Positions 1-11,729 of a stretch of 64,000 nucleotides of DNA are shown in pieces (within the stretch, counting starts at the first letter, position 1; each line of letters starts with the position of its first letter). The stretch lies in the NCBI RefSeq assembly GCF_018687715.1, contig NC_056758.1, positions 11,039,501-11,103,500 of the forward strand, read 5' to 3'. Under the pieces are notes generated by a model, which was given only the letters and a program-made list of their open reading frames with translations, was not told where the DNA came from and did not search any database. The position numbers and the translations under genes are program-made. Source of the DNA: Carya illinoinensis. Lineage: Eukaryota; Streptophyta; Magnoliopsida; Fagales; Juglandaceae.

Positions 1-760
1 TTACCATTGGTTTGTATAATGATTCTCTTATTTATTCATAGTATGTATATAATGTTTATTGTTTGTAATTCTAATTTATTTTTTTGTATTTTTTTCAGCT
101 TTGACAGTCTCAGTGTCGCATGCCCAATCCTAATGATCTTATCTTGAATCTCAATCTCATTTTGGTTTGTAATTTTAATTTTATAACTTTATCACATATC
201 TATATCATGTTTCTATTTATGATTTTTTTTACTTTTTTTTTTCAGGTTTTATAATCTCACGCCCTCACTTCCCCAAGTTTCAATCCTAATCCCAAATTCC
301 CAATGATCTAATATGCAATTTTTTATAGTCTCACTAGGTTTGTACTTGATAACTTCTAGTTTTATGTTTTAAATTTTTTACATATGTATATATCATTATA
401 TTGTTTGTAATTCTAATTTGTATTCCTATTAATGTTCGAGGTTTTATATTCTTACAGTCTTGACTCTTACCTGCCCACCAATCCCAAATTCTAATCTCAC
501 GACTCAAAGTCATCTTACTAAGTTGCTAAATTGTTGGATACAATTTCTAATATTGTAATATTATTCATTTCAATTATTTAACAATTTGTAATATTTTTAA
601 ATTAATTTTTATTATAGTAATAGGTTAAAATCTTAGATTTTTAGGTTTTATGCAAATCTTAGATTTTTAGGTTTTATGCTTTAAACAACATTTGTTTGAT
701 TTTATTTTTATGTAAATTGTAAAATAAAATTTTTCTTTTTTTAACACTTTAATCTGGCCT
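1..760. repeat. Three diverged tandem-like repeat units in AT-rich DNA
   Basis: Three imperfect copies of a unit of about 150-180 bp can be read at roughly 45-170, 190-315 and 370-510. Each runs from a tatatcat / 'tttgtaattctaattt' AT-rich lead through a T-rich stretch to a C-rich block containing 'cccaatccta' or 'atcccaaattc'. About 600-760 is plain AT-rich DNA with a short direct repeat ('cttagatttttaggttttatgc', about 633-680). No coding potential is visible. It may be satellite-like DNA or the remains of an unidentified element next to the gypsy 5' LTR. Confidence 0.45.
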
Positions 761-924
761 AAAATTCCTCAAATAGAGGTTTTGAGCCCATTTTTCCTAA
801 ACTAAGGGCCTCTCCCTCAGAGTGTAGGGCTTGATCTGGATGGGGAACCCCACCCCTAGCCAGGGTGGGGGTGGAGTGTGGGATGTGGTCTCCCTCACCT
901 TGGGGACTAGAGGGTGTAGGTAGC

Positions 925-1380
925 ATCCTTACTTAGAACTATAGATTTTGATGCAGATTTAGAACCATGAGTGATACCCAATGAAGAAGATCCAAACCTG
1001 CTTGAACCTTGAAGATTGAGGCTTGTCTCTGTCATAGGAGCTATGCATTATTTGAGTTCAATTTTGTACCTGCCAAGGGGTGACCACTTGTATCTGATGT
1101 GCTACCTATTTGGCGATGAACAAACTATTCAAGTTGTACATATATTCTTAAGTTAATATTATGAGAAATGTAAGGAACTATTTCTATAGTGTTTTATATT
1201 ATTGGTACTGCAAAGTCAAACTTATTGACCTAACCCTTACATTTTTCTGTACCCAACACGTGCACTTCCATTTGGTTGAGGCATGCCAACTCCCAACCAA
1301 ACCTTGTGTGTTGACTGTTGGCCACTACCCTTGGCACCACATAACCTTGCTAGGACCTCTATACGAGAGACGGTCCACCA
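925..1380 (+). repeat. Truncated 5' LTR of the gypsy element
   Basis: The segment aligns with 8425-8891 over about 450 bp, for example 'cataggagctatgcat', 'gccaaggggtga', 'cgatgaac' and 'ggcatgcc.actcccaacc', ending in '...ccacca' in both. Similarity stops at about 925-940. The DNA upstream (830-920, G/C-rich) does not match the 3' LTR, so the 5' part of this LTR is deleted or replaced. Confidence 0.85.
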
Positions 1381-1385
1381 TAGCT

Positions 1386-1398
1386 TGGTATCAAAGTG
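1386..1398 (+). other. Primer binding site, initiator-Met tRNA type
   Basis: TGGTATCAAAGTG begins five bases after the 5' LTR end. It matches the usual plant PBS TGGTATCAGAGC, complementary to the 3' end of tRNA-iMet, with small changes. It fixes the LTR boundary and the + orientation. Confidence 0.85.
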
Positions 1399-1779
1399 TG
1401 CTTATATGTGACTCTCGGTGAAACCAATGTGTTACATAGGACAATACCAAAAACGTAGGAGTTGATCTTAGAATTGTTAACTAAAAATTAAAGTATCCCA
1501 GGTTTAATCTACATTTAGAAATGAATGATGGGACTACAAGTGATAGGTTTGGGTAATATGGTTGGATTTGGGTATGGTGTAATTGAGAGCCCCCTTATGA
1601 TAGCAACCACCTAGTGGCCACAAGAGAGGATCGTCAAGCAATTGGAGAGACGATGAGCTAGCAGGAGCGTTAAACCTTATCTCAGACGTGCTGAAGTATC
1701 AGCGTGACATAAACACATGTCATCTATGAGTCTAGTCATTAGGATCCCCTAGGGAGGAACAAAGGGAATGTATGTATGA

Positions 1780-2650
1780 GCAAATTTTGGCACATCACTA
1801 CCTAGGATTCTTCGGTGTGTGGGCGCATTAAGACTCAAAAGGTACTTTATGCAAGTTACCTGCTACAAGGAAAGGCGGCACAATGGTGGGGTAATAAGAG
1901 GAAGTTATTCATCATGGAACTAGGAGCTGTAGAGATATTCTCCTGGAAAAGGTATAAGAAAGAATTTGATGACCAGTACTATCTAACTATTGTATGCAGC
2001 AGAAGTTGAAGGACTTCGCTAACTTGGCTTAGAGAAATATGACGGTGGAGTAATACGCTACTGAGTTTATTGAGTTAGGGATATTTGCTCCTCATCTTAT
2101 TTCCACAGAGAGCATGAGAATGGAGGGATTCTAGGATGGTTTGTAGACCCAAATTAGGACCTAACTAGTGTGCCTAGAGATTAAAGATTTACATAAACTA
2201 GTGCAAGTGACATCTATTGTCGAGCATGAACAACACATTTAATTGGTGACATCTATAGAGTTGAAGAGAAGGACTTTTTCTGGTGAAAGAAGTAGCTCAG
2301 GCATCTCTCAAAAATTTGTGTCGAGGCAACTACTTCCAAAGTACGCTTGGGAGGAAGGACACTAGTTTGTGGTAATTCACATAGGGCTCACAAGGGGGAT
2401 TCCTGACAGACTCTGATCTTGTGTTTCACTATAGGCAAATGAGACATTATGCCAATGATTGCCCTCAGGCACCACAAGTGCAGCAAGCAGAACAAGGTGG
2501 AGGACGCGGAGATTATAGGCAAAATGTGCAAGCCAAAGTATATGCACTCACACCAAGAGAAGTCGACAAGGATGCCTTGGAGATTCAGGAAGCAGGCATC
2601 ATCATTGGTATGAAACCATAGCGTAGGATTAATTGGCCATTACATAGGCA
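1780..2650 (+). pseudogene. gag remnant of the gypsy element
   Basis: Open pieces at 1815-2009 and 2421-2621 give a gag-like 'LLQGKAAQWWGN' capsid motif and a zinc-knuckle-like 'HYANDCP' segment (about 2424-2465). In the knuckle (VFHYRQMRHYANDC) the first two cysteines of CX2CX4HX4C read Val and Tyr and the Gly reads Arg; only the His and last Cys remain. Stops and shifts separate the pieces. No intact nucleocapsid can be made. Confidence 0.75.
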
Positions 2651-2784
2651 TCTAGAATGAGTAGTAAATCGTAGTTGATCGTATAGGGTGAGTTAGGATA
2701 TTGCATTACTATGCAAGTACACTATTCGGCTCGGGAGTTTCCTAGTCCTTTGAGTTTATTGTGTTCGTCAGGACAATTGGTAGC

Positions 2785-3805
2785 GGTGAAAAAAAACCAG
2801 TGAAGTGGTGGTTGGTTTAGTACAGTATCAGTTCTATTCTTTTCAAAATCGGTTGAAATCAATCTAGTTCTGATTTTCCTTTTTCTAACATCGGACCAGA
2901 CTAGACATGTTGATATATATATATATTATTTTTTATATGTTGTTTTTATATTATATATAATTTATATATATAATATATAATTATATAAAAAATAATTTTA
3001 TATTATATACTAAATTGCTAATTAATATAACATTAAATTTTAAAATCTTATTATTCATGTGTAATAATAATCTAATAACATAAAATTAATATAACATTGG
3101 ATATAACATAAAACTAATCTTATAAGTTATAAATCTTAATATAACATTTGATATAACATTAAAATTAAAAATTTTAATCTTAAACATTAACATTTGGTCA
3201 TATGTTATTAATATAAACTATATATATATATATATATATATATATGAAGGATAAATATATTTTATGACTTAATAAATTATAATATATATTCTTTTTGATA
3301 AATACATTTGTATATATTTGATCATATACACTCGTATAAGAAGTATATGTAATCATCATATTATCACTAACATATATAATCAAATATTTAAATAAGTTAG
3401 ACACTAACATATTATCACTAGCATATTATCACTAACATACATAATCAAATACTATATCACTATATGATACTATTATACATATATATACTAATACTAATAC
3501 TATTAGTAATCCACTATATATAAATAACTATATAAATCACAATTATATTAGTAGTTATACTAATTATACTATATCACTATATTATATATATACACTATAT
3601 TATAATATACTATAATATATAGTATATTATATATACCATTTTTTTCAAAACCAAAAAAGGGGATCAGAATTGGTAAAACCGGAAGTTCTAGTTTAAGGGT
3701 GTAACCAATGTTGTATCAGATATTTAAATCTCAAAACCAGTGTATACCGCTTTGATTCTAAAATATGTCTAAAACTAAACCAAACCGGATCCATTACTCT
3801 TCTAA
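2785..3805. mobile_element. AT-rich foldback insertion in the gypsy element
   Basis: About 1 kb of very AT-rich DNA ((TA)n at about 2912-2925 and 3219-3244, and many 'atataacat' and 'tattatcacta' repeats) lies where protease and most of RT should be. The outer parts are related in inverted orientation: 'ggttggtttag' and 'tctagttctgat' on the left against 'ctaaaccaaacc' and 'atcagaattgg' on the right. It looks like a non-autonomous foldback or MITE-like element. No exact ends or target duplication could be set. 'Accggtt / cgattt' sequences of similar character recur at 12300-12410 and 14280-14960. Confidence 0.5.
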
Positions 3806-3869
3806 TGATTGGTCTCCAAGTGAAGCCAATGCATTAAGGTGTTTCAGTAGCACTACCCAACGGACTAGT

Positions 3870-6080
3870 AGTATTTTGCACTAACGATTGGAGACACTCA
3901 AGGATCATCAGTTGTTCACCAAGCTCAATAAGTGTGAGTTTTGGCTAGATAAAATAAAGTTCCTCAATCAAGTGATATCCAGGGAGGGAGTTGCAACTGA
4001 CCCAGGTAAAATTGAGGCAATAGTAGAATGACAATGACCAACCTATGTCCAAGAAGTGAGAAGTTTCCTAGGGCTGGTCAGTTACTATCGGAGGTTTGTG
4101 GAATGATTTTCTATAGTGTCGAGTCTACTCACGACATTAACTAGGAAGAATGTTAAGTCCATTTGGATCAACAAATGTAAACAGGTTTTTGACGAACTGA
4201 ACAGGATATTGACTACAACCCTTGTTCTAACCTAACCTGAGCCTCATTGTGGTTTATAGTGATGCATATAAGTATGGACTAGGTTGTGTACTAATACAGG
4301 AAGGTAAGGTGGTAGTTTGTGTCTAAAAACTTGAAGGACCATGAAAGGAATTACCCAAACCATAACATGGAGCTGGCAATGATAGTGTTTGCCTTAAAGA
4401 TATGACGGCACTACATGTATGGTGAATAATGTGAGGTTTACACAAACCACAAGAATTTAAAATACCTCTTCACCTAGAAAAGTCTTAACATGAGGCAAAG
4501 GAGATGGCTGGAAGTTATTAGGGACTACCAGTGCAAAATCAAATATCACCCAAGATGGGCCAATTTAGTCACTGATGCCTTAAGTTGCATGTCGAAGACA
4601 AAAGATGGGGATTACCAAAGTTGGACTCACTCTTGGAAGGAATGGGGCACCTAATGATAAGGGACTCGCCAACAGAGTAAATTCTCATTGCCTGGCAATG
4701 GTTTAGGGTAAGCGACTTCAATGAGCAGAAGGGCCACCAAGAGAAGGATCTATCATTGCTTGTTAAGGATTTGAAAAATAGTCTACAATAGTCAAGGACC
4801 AATGCATTTCAACCTAGGTGAGGATAGAACATTGTTGTTTAGAGGGAGGAAAGGGATTCTAGCTATTTCAAAGATTTTAGAACAAATAGTAGCTGAGTCT
4901 CATTATTCAGCATACTCGATACACCCAGGAAGAATGAATATGTATCAAGAACTTAAGAAGGGAATATGGTGGAAAGGATCAGAGGGTAAAGGCAGAGCAT
5001 CAAAGGCTGGTAGGGAATTTGTAACCTTTGGGAAGATATCGCCACGTATTTTGTGGTTGGATTGCCCTAAACTTCCAGTAGAAAGGATGCCATATGGGTA
5101 ATAGTAGATCGGTTGACCAAGAGTGTTCAATCCATACCTATTACTACTATGGACACCCCAAGTAAACTCACACGACTATATGTAACGGAGATAATTAAAT
5201 TGCACAGAGTTCCTAAGACTATAGTATCGAATTGAGATTCGAGATTTACCTCCCACTTTTGGAAGAGTTTACAAAAAGCGATGGAAACCAAACTGAAGCT
5301 CAATAGTGCTTATCATCCCCAAGCTGATGGATGATTGAAAAGGACTATCCAAACATTGGAAAACATGTTAAGGGCTTGTGTGTTGGATTTCAAAGGACCC
5401 TGGGAAGGTCACATCCCACTCATCAAATTCGCATACAAGAATAGTTATCACATGACCATCCAGATGGCCCCTCATGAGGCACCGTATGGGAGGAAGTGTA
5501 GATCCTTGATATGTTGGGACGAAGCAGGAGAAGTCAAGGTAATTTGACTAGAGATAATCCAGGAGATGACTAAGCAGGTAAAGCTTGTTCGGTAGAAGAC
5601 ATAAGTTGATAATATGAGGAGAGAGTTGACATTTGAGGATGGTGACCGGGTATACCTCAAGGTGTCACCCATGAAGGGTGTTAATATGTTTGGACTAAAG
5701 GGAAAATTAACCCAAGATACATTGGACCGTACCAAGTGATGGCAAGGGTCAGCCCAATAGCATATCAAGTAGCGTAACCTACATAATATGAGGGAATTCA
5801 CAACTTGTTCCACGTTTCCTCATTCAGGAGAAGTTTTGAGAACCAGCAACCTCGAGTAATTGAATCAAACCTTATTTCATTACAACTGAATCTCACTTAC
5901 GAGAAAAATCCAATTTGAATTATAGATTGGAAGGAGCAAAAATTGTGATATAAAGTCTTACTATTGGTGAAGGTGAAGTGGACTGATGCGAGAAATGAGG
6001 AATTCACTTGGGAATGTGAACGGGCCATACAGGAGCAATTTCCGTATTTAGTTGTAACACATGATGTGAAGGTAATTTGG
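3870..6080 (+). pseudogene. pol remnant: RT thumb, RNase H, integrase, chromodomain-like end
   Basis: Broken frames read RT thumb/connection ('YYRRFV', about 4083), RNase H ('VVYSDAYKYGLGCVLIQ', about 4249-4300) and the integrase zinc-finger half ('SIHPGRMN', about 4918). The integrase core follows ('VDRLTKS', about 5108; 'RFTSHFW', about 5240), then 'YHPQADG', and a chromodomain-like tail to about 6050. The palm of RT, including the YxDD box, is absent, replaced by the AT-rich insert upstream. At 5333-5345 the usual Gln-Ser-Glu of integrase reads stop-Leu-Lys, so the DDE glutamate is lost. The CxxC of the integrase finger is also missing. Confidence 0.8.
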
Positions 6081-6730
6081 ATAGTCTTGAGGTGAAGGCA
6101 TATCTATAAATAAGCCTTCAACTTACTCGAAACACATCACTAAGAATTCTAAAAAATATAGACATGGTGCGAGAAAAGAGAATTGCATGAAAGGCAGTAA
6201 TGCCAGCCGAAATAATGTGTAGACTTCTAGAAGAAGGAGGTGAGAGAGAGAGAGAGAAAGAGATTAGAAACAAAATGAAGGATGGTAAAGGATGGGTGTT
6301 TCCAAGATGAAGAAAGTACTCAAAGGACAATAGCCTTAATGATGCTGCAGCACGACAACACCACCATGCTGTAACGTGGAGAGAAAGGAACGGTGTCGGA
6401 ACGTGATGAGCAAGATGGGGAACAAGGGTGAGGATTTCTCAACATTTTATAAAACGTTGGGAAATCCTTACCTAGTAAAGGAGATGGAATCCGAGATAGC
6501 ACAACTACTAGGCAATCCAGACATAGCATGCAGAGAAGACATGAGGAGTCATCTCATGTCCCTCTCATAGATAGTGAAAGTTAGCCAGTGAACTCTGATG
6601 AGGGAATGTCCCATATGAAGACGAATATGACCAGAAGCATCGAAGGATCCTCTGTCTAAGATTCCCTCCTTTGTAAAGGTAGAGCAAACGAGAACCCTTG
6701 TAGAATTTCAAGGATGAAGTTCCTTGTAAG
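6081..6730 (+). other. 3' non-coding part of the gypsy element
   Basis: Between the end of pol and the polypurine tract there is no domain-bearing frame. It holds a short GA tract (about 6241-6260). ORFs of 60-105 codons occur on both strands with no recognisable motifs. I read it as the untranslated 3' region of the element. Confidence 0.5.
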
Positions 6731-6740
6731 AAGGGGAGGA
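6731..6740 (+). other. Polypurine tract of the gypsy element
   Basis: AAGGGGAGGA directly precedes TGTGAGGGCC, the start of the 3' LTR. It is the expected plus-strand primer site and defines the left edge of the 3' LTR. Confidence 0.75.
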
Positions 6741-8237
6741 TGTGAGGGCCCCACCAATGAAGGGGACATACCACAGTTGAGTGGAAGGAAAGATGAGAGA
6801 CAACTATGGTGCAAAGTGTAGCTAGTTCAACATGTAAGTGAGCAAGTACCTTGTAGAAGGTCAAATAGACCTTTCCCAACACGAGATGAGATTAGCATCT
6901 CACCTTATGATAGGCTTTTTAAAGTCTTAAAGTCTCCTGCTATGAAGGCGAGAACGAGGAGTTGAAAAGTCTGGTGGCTGTAATGAGACAAGAGTTACCT
7001 GCCCAAGACAAGCAACAATCTAAGATAGATTGTGTTAGATATGAAAGCTTTCTAGAACTACACAGAAAGGACTTAAAAGAGTGGCAGTGTCATATGTAGA
7101 AGCCCAAATTCCATCTAAAGGGTCACATCCGAAGTAGGCCTACTGAAGGGTTATGACTCGGGAAGTCATATCATCTAAACCCAAAGGTATGGCCCAACGC
7201 GACGTGGAAGATCATCATCCAATGAAGAACTAAGGAATTGATAGGCTGTAGAGAAGTGTGGAGCATGCCCTAATTGTCTGTCTCCATCATCTTGTATGAA
7301 AGTTGAGGAAAGAGTACTCATGCAAGCATACCTAGAGTTAGAAGTATGACAGAAGGATGTCTACAGTCCCACCCTATAAAATAGATTTGACATGGGATAA
7401 AATCTCACTTTTGAGATTCTAAAAACCTAAGATTTTGCGAAGCTGGATTTTGCAAATGAGGCAAGGAAGGAGCAATACAATGATTTAGCAAACTCGAAGT
7501 TGTGAGGTAGGTTAGCTTTTAAGACAGTGGGTGAATGTAAGAGATATTTTCATATTCTTTAACATTCCCCTTTCTGTACATAAATAAATCTGTTCCTGAT
7601 CATTATGTTTATTTGATGTTTGTTTTTTATTTTTAAGACTTTGAATGTATTTGATGTTTCACTGAACTATGATCCTAGTGTGAGCATATGTATCTCTATA
7701 TGAATAAGTGTACCATGCTTCAATAATCAAGGGATAGGATGGGGTTTGTTGGACCATTCTTATGAGGCATTGCCACGAGGTTCAAACAGGTTAAGGGATT
7801 CCCTTTGAGTGATTAGGTTAGGGTGGTATCGTGCCTGGCCTTGCATGATAGTTGGGATGTAGAATCCCCTAGCGTTTCACATGATGGTGTCTTCAAGTTG
7901 GTTGGTTAGATAGACGTTTGCCCAGTACAATATGTGGTCTCTATGTGAGAGTCAACTTGTGTTAGGGTTTAGGTGAGCTGACTTGCACTAGGTTGGATGA
8001 GTAGAAGGGGTTTCCCCGGGTTGAATGGTGGAGCGGCTCATCCCCTATTTGCCCTTCAGGTGATGAATATATGTGTGATGAACATCTATTTGACGAGCAT
8101 CTATGTGATCGTGATTGTTCATTTGGAACCGATATAATGTGGTGGATTTGATCTAGTGGAGCGAAAGGTGATTCCTCACCTTATTAATACTTGCAATTTA
8201 AATGATAGTTTGCATAAGAGGGTGATTCATGGTCATG

Positions 8238-8285
<48 letters not shown>

Positions 8286-8891
8286 GGATTTCACTAAGAG
8301 GTTGATTCCTAACCGAGCATATGTATGTGTGTCTTTTTTCATTTACATGAAGTTGTTCATTACATCTTCAGGAGCATTATCTCTTATTAGTAGTCTTTTT
8401 TAGAATCGCCTAACCTATCTTTGAAACCATAGACTATGATGTAGATTTAAAACCAAGAATGATGCTCGAGGAAGAAGAGCCAAACCCGCTTGAACCCTGA
8501 AGACATAGACTTGTCTTTGTCATAGGAGCTATGCATCATTTGAGTTGTATTTTGTAGCCGCCAAGGGGTGATCACATATATTCGGTCCATCGCCTATTTC
8601 GCGATGAACCAACTATCCGAGTTGTACATGTATTCTTAAGTTAATTTATAAGGAATGTCAAGAACTATTTTTATGATGTGTCTTAGACTTTTGGTACCGC
8701 AAGGTTTAACTTATCGACCCAACCTTTATCTTTTCTGCTGTGATTTTATGTATATACCCAACATGTACTGCACTTCCATTTTGATGAGGCATGCCGACTC
8801 CCAACCAAACCTTGGGTGTTCATTTGGCTAGCACTCTTGGCACCATGGAATCATGCCAGGACCTTTATATGAGGGACAAGGTGCCACACCA
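6741..8891 (+). repeat. 3' LTR of the gypsy element
   Basis: The LTR begins TGTGAGGG after the polypurine tract and ends ...CCACACCA, giving about 2.15 kb. Only its last 460 bp or so has a partner in the window, the truncated 5' LTR. It contains a (TA)n run at 8242-8282. A second (TA)n starts just beyond the 3' end (about 8895). No TATA box could be chosen with confidence. Confidence 0.75.
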
Positions 8892-9846
8892 GCATATATA
8901 TATATATATATATTTATATGTATATATATTAATTTGTACTGATTTCACGTGTATATCAAACTACATTGTTCTGCTAAAAATATCTTAGATTGAGTAAGCC
9001 CTATTTCTTCTATTTGTATCATTTTGTGCTTCTGAATCTTTCAACTTAAGCAGCAATTGGTGCAAACAGTGACAGGTGAAAATGGGTAGCACTCTCTCTA
9101 CCGATCTCCACCATGCATGCTATGCTACTAGTAGTCCCACCATGTTATTTTTGCTAGCCAGGGCTGCCTATCACAAATAAGGAATTTTGAAATGAAAAAA
9201 AATGGGGATTGAAATTTATCTTTTGAGCTTGTTTTTATCTGCATTCCCGAATGAATATTTTTTTGTGCACGTTAAATTATCACAAAACTGAAAATTGACA
9301 CTAATTTACATTATTGGTTAAGATTGTCACGTCACATGATATCTTACTATTTAAAACATGAATACGATTGTCCTAACTTTTTTAATGTTGTTGCTATATA
9401 TATACATGCAGTTTTAGTAACCCTTTGGTAAGCTAACCAAAGTTGGGGTGTTAATTAACACTTGATGAGTGGTCAAAATTAGTTGTCCTTCTATGTGACT
9501 TCTTTATAGAGCCACACATCCCATTCGATGAGCTTTTGCATGCATGAAGTCTTTGTGTGTGTTGCGTCGAAATCAATTTGGTAATGAAAAAGGTTTTTGA
9601 TGCCTTCTACACATTTTTATTAGGTCAAAAGTGACAATAATTTTCATGATAATAAAAGCATTATAAAAAACACAACTAAAAATGTTTTCAAAAACTATCA
9701 TATATATATATATATATTTCTTAATTGTAGGGTGGCCAGTTAAGAAATTAATATAAGAGAAATTATTAGATTATTTTTAGACAACATATAAAATTTAAAA
9801 ACTCTATCTCTTGAAAATACATATAGATAGGGGTGTAATAGGTTCA
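8892..9846. other. Intergenic, no feature recognised
   Basis: AT-rich DNA with short (TA)n runs at about 8895-8928 and 9698-9715. I see no gene, RNA or clear repeat pair. Confidence 0.5.
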
Positions 9847-10100
9847 GGAGTAATGATAGGTTTACTACCCTCTTGCCACTCTTTTACTACTCTTTTTAAT
9901 TTTTCAATTTTTTTTAAAATTTTTTGTTTACTTAATGGTTAAGGAAGTAACTATTAGTGAAGTTGTATATTTTTTAAAATTTCTCTTAATGATTAAGTAT
10001 CTTAAAAAAATATTTAAAAGAAAATAATAAAAAAATAAAAATTTCAAATATACTAGAGTAGTAAAGGGGTGGTAAGAGGGTAAGTAAGTGTATCATCCCA
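9847..10100. mobile_element. MITE with about 40-bp inverted repeats
   Basis: The left end ('actaccctcttgccactc', then 'ttttactactct') is mirrored at the right end ('agagtagtaaagg', then 'ggtggtaagagggtaagt') with few mismatches over about 40 bp. The AT-rich interior contains 'ttaaggaagtaactattagt', which recurs in 63420-63600 ('ttaaggaagtgattattagt'), so two copies of one family lie in the window. I could not fix the target duplication. Confidence 0.75.
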
Positions 10101-11693
10101 CAATATGTCTTGGAGGAGAGTTTTGGATCAGACCAATTCTTTTAGTCCACTAAAATATTGTATTGGACTAGACCAAACCAATATATAAGTACAGTTCGGT
10201 TGATCTTATTAGGGTATTTCAATCTGTGTCTTATTTTTTTGGAAAACTCTTTATACAATCGGTGGGTGCAGTTAAGTTACAATCGTCTGACAACTTGCAT
10301 AGATGACCCCTACTTTCTTACTCCCTCTCTTTCCATTAATTGCTCCCACCATGCAGCCACTTTCTTCCTCCCTCTTTGTCAACCTTTTTTTTTTTTTTTT
10401 TTCCTTCTCAGCAGATGGCCCTCTGGTTCTAGAACCATATACCAACTTGGCAAGGTTGCAGTCCAAACTCATTAGCTAGCTAGTAGAACCGTATACCATC
10501 CCCCCCTCTCTCTCTCTCTCTCTAAAATTCGGCCTACATTTTTGGGTTTAAATCATTGAAGGATCCAAGAAATCTAAAAATCTCCGTTTTCCATTTGTTT
10601 ATTAGATTTTTCATATTCCTTCCCTCCATTCTGTAATTTTTCTTTAGAATGGATTTTCTATGGTGATATCATCTTCACCATTCCACCACGTATATAAGGT
10701 GTAGAGTTTTTCTCTTTTCTTTTAATTTTTTGTTAGCTTTAATGCTGTGAATGAACAGTGCAATTTATAGAACCCAAACTCAATTCAATTTTGATTAATT
10801 CAATAAACAAGTTGTTTGGGCTATTAATTATGTTTTAAAAAAAAATATTTCAAGAAATATATCTTTACAAATGAATATCTTGTACAGATGTTCCAAATAC
10901 TGAAGAATATTTCAAGAGAAGAAAAAATATAAAACACAATTGGGAATAATCATTCATTTGTGGTCTACAGTAAACAAACGAAACAAGAGTTGCATATAAA
11001 GAATATAATGTTCTCTGAAGGAAAATGAAAGTTTGAGGGGGAAAAAAAGAAAAAAAGAAAAAACAAGATTCATTTCTTTCTTCTCCTTTGATTTTCTCGG
11101 GACAAAAATCCTAGTAAAGTACAAATTCCTTTTTCTGAACGACCTTCTCTTCCTTCTTCCTCAACAATAAAGAGCTTCAAGGGAGAGTTCTACTAATAAT
11201 GAATCTGTACTCTAAACCAAAAAAAAAAAAAAATGTTGGCAAAAACTCACTGGGAGCACCAAATTTAAATTGCAAAAGAGCGTAAGAGTGATTTAGTTAG
11301 GGTTAGTACTTGATTGAATCCCAAGAATTTCATGCACAAAATCCTTAAATACAAATGAGCTAAGTTTCATTTGAGAAAAGATTCAAAGTTTTGCAATTGG
11401 CATGTCCCAAAATGTTGTGTTAGCCATACCCTAAAAGATCATGAAACTCAACCCAAGAGTTCAATAAAATTCATTTTTTTAATCAACTTTGTTACAAATG
11501 GTAACGTACATGTACAATATATGCACTTGGATGAGGTTGATCTTTAACTACTTTGAAGAGCCTTTTGTGGGTCAAGTTGTCCGCTATTGGAAGGAACAAT
11601 AGATAGTTCTTGCCTTCCTCTCCATTCTTCACTAGGTTTCAATGTATCGGGTTTCTCCACACAAGCAACCTCAACACATAGCATGACTCAGAC

Positions 11694-11729
<36 letters not shown>

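Larger units (their letters stand above)
925..8891 (+). mobile_element. Decayed Ty3/gypsy LTR retrotransposon, chromovirus type
   Basis: A 3' LTR (6741-8891) and a truncated 5' LTR (about 925-1380) flank a primer binding site, a degenerate gag, and pol remnants in the order RT thumb, RNase H, integrase, chromodomain-like end. Integrase lies after RT/RNase H, which is the Ty3/gypsy order. The 'VKVKWTD' then 'EFTWE' pattern near 5965-6020 resembles the chromodomain-like C terminus of Tekay/Del chromoviruses. Stops and frameshifts are everywhere, so the copy is dead. No target duplication can be tested because the 5' end is missing. Confidence 0.85.
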
